In this document: in pieces, positions 63,278 to 64,000 of the stretch
Position numbering within the stretch: the stretch's first letter is position 1
Layout: each line of letters starts with the position of its first letter
Source: an uncultured Clostridia bacterium
GTDB taxonomy: Bacteria; Bacillota; Clostridia; TANB77; CAG-508
Assembly (NCBI GenBank): GCA_934120645.1
Contig: CAKOUO010000002.1
Span: 108,668 to 172,667, forward strand
DNA: 64,000 bases
Direction: 5' to 3'
The notes under the pieces: generated by a model
The model's database searches: none
What the model saw: only the letters and a program-made list of their open reading frames with translations
Told to the model about the DNA's origin: nothing
Position numbers and translations under genes: made by a program

Positions 63278-64000
63278 ATGCAAAAATTTAATTATCATAC
63301 ACATACAAGAAGATGTGGACATGCAGACAACAATATGACAGATGAGGATTTTGTAAAAGAATTTATAAAGAAAGGCTTTACCAAAATAGCATTTACAGAC
63401 CATTGTCCAGAAAAAGAAGAAATAGACCATAGAAAAAATATGAGAATGAAGTACAGTGAAAAAAATGAATATTTAGAAAGTATTAAATCTTTAAAAGAAA
63501 AATACAAAGATAGAATAGAAATAGAAACAGGATTTGAAGTTGAATATTTACCAGGACAAGAAGAAAATTTATTAGAATTAAAAAATGAAACAGATAAACT
63601 AATTTTAGGACAACATTTTGTATATGATGATAAAAATGAATTGAAAATTTTTAGAAGAAGATACGAACCTTTTGAAGATGTAGATTTTTTAAAATATGCT
63701 GAATATATAAAAATAGCAATTGAAAAAAATATACCAAATATAATAGCTCATCCTGATATCTACATGTTAGTCACAGATACTTTTGGAAAAACTCAAGAAA
63801 CAGTAGCTCATATAATTTGTGATACTGCAGAAAAATATGGGATACCATTAGAAATTAATTTATCTCAACCAGTTGCAGTATTAAAGGGTGAAAGGGACAA
63901 AATAATGTATCCATGTAAAGAATTTTGGAAAATTGCATCTGAATATGAAAACTTAAAAGTCTTATATGGAATAGATGCTCATTGGCGTGAACAAATTGAA
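63278..64000 (+). CDS. PHP-domain phosphoesterase, histidinol-phosphatase-like (3' end outside window)
   Basis: The frame from ATG 63278 (behind AAGGAG) stays open to the window end, 241 codons. It begins with the first metal motif H7-T-H9-T-R-R-C-G-H15, has F-T-D-H-C-P near 47, a Glu in E-T-G-F-E-V-E near 88, G-Q-H-F-V near 111, A-H-P-D near 155 and G-I-D-A-H near 232, all typical of PHP histidinol phosphatases (HisK group). Related proteins also act on other phosphates. It follows the nucleotidase fusion by 20 bases, perhaps one operon. Confidence 0.85.
   Translation, partial: MQKFNYHTHTRRCGHADNNMTDEDFVKEFIKKGFTKIAFTDHCPEKEEIDHRKNMRMKYSEKNEYLESIKSLKEKYKDRIEIETGFEVEYLPGQEENLLELKNETDKLILGQHFVYDDKNELKIFRRRYEPFEDVDFLKYAEYIKIAIEKNIPNIIAHPDIYMLVTDTFGKTQETVAHIICDTAEKYGIPLEINLSQPVAVLKGERDKIMYPCKEFWKIASEYENLKVLYGIDAHWREQIE

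Overview
The window is very AT-rich DNA of a spore-forming, Gram-positive Clostridia-like bacterium (Bacillota). The evidence is an alpha/beta small acid-soluble spore protein, spoVG behind a textbook sigma-H promoter, a spoIVB-type gene, the era-yqzL-recO and rimP-nusA-ylxR-ylxQ-infB-rbfA-nrnA-truB orders, strong AGGAGG ribosome sites and many TTG/GTG starts. No secretin or other outer-membrane component is seen. I found no tRNA, rRNA, CRISPR array or insertion sequence. A gut-type uncultured lineage is plausible but is only an inference.

Layout. 1-1.5 kb: the 3' end of a surface-protein gene whose last 160 bases look like the variable repeat of a diversity-generating retroelement, then broken copies of related modules and a stray rimI fragment. 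1.7-6.1 kb: a glycosyltransferase, era, yqzL, recO, hpf, a tiny pilin-like gene and an SASP gene. 6.4-18.8 kb: a long one-direction locus for a Tad/type IV-pilus-like machine: SAF-domain protein, two CpaE-like proteins, a membrane-anchored CpaF-like ATPase, a fused TadB/TadC-like platform protein, and eight small or medium membrane-anchored proteins that look like its substrates. 18.9-25 kb: frameshifted spoIVB, murC, spoVG and a frameshifted magnesium P-type ATPase. 25-27 kb: a pilin-type adhesin gene whose start codon is separated from its body by an (AC)14 repeat and is out of frame in this copy, a likely phase-variable switch in the OFF state. 27-30 kb: asd, a small unknown gene and a processive glycosyltransferase. 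30-37.7 kb: the translation/transcription operon. 37.7-46.7 kb: unknown gene, class A PBP, cysS, NUDIX, a nucleotidyltransferase, galE, tyrS and a zinc-ribbon protein. 46.8-55.7 kb: amylase, hemolysin III-like protein, undecaprenol/diacylglycerol kinase, pentapeptide protein, frameshifted trxB, MecA-like class B PBP, metal-dependent hydrolase, sirtuin and a small kinase. 55.9-59 kb: a two-component system with an MFS transporter. 59-61.8 kb: a decaying patch with three deleted or frameshifted genes. 61.8-64 kb: a 5'-nucleotidase/nucleoside hydrolase fusion and a PHP phosphoesterase cut by the window end.

Together the most striking theme is surface variation and assembly: a putative retroelement-diversified adhesin end, a slipped-strand phase-variable pilin-like adhesin, and a Tad-like machine with an unusual family of short substrates. 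A second theme is a dispersed family of 30-base palindromes with a GGGACG core, often in facing pairs and twice overlapping the 3' end of a gene (cysS, trxB). Several genes carry single-base frameshifts; whether these are real or assembly errors cannot be told from the sequence alone.
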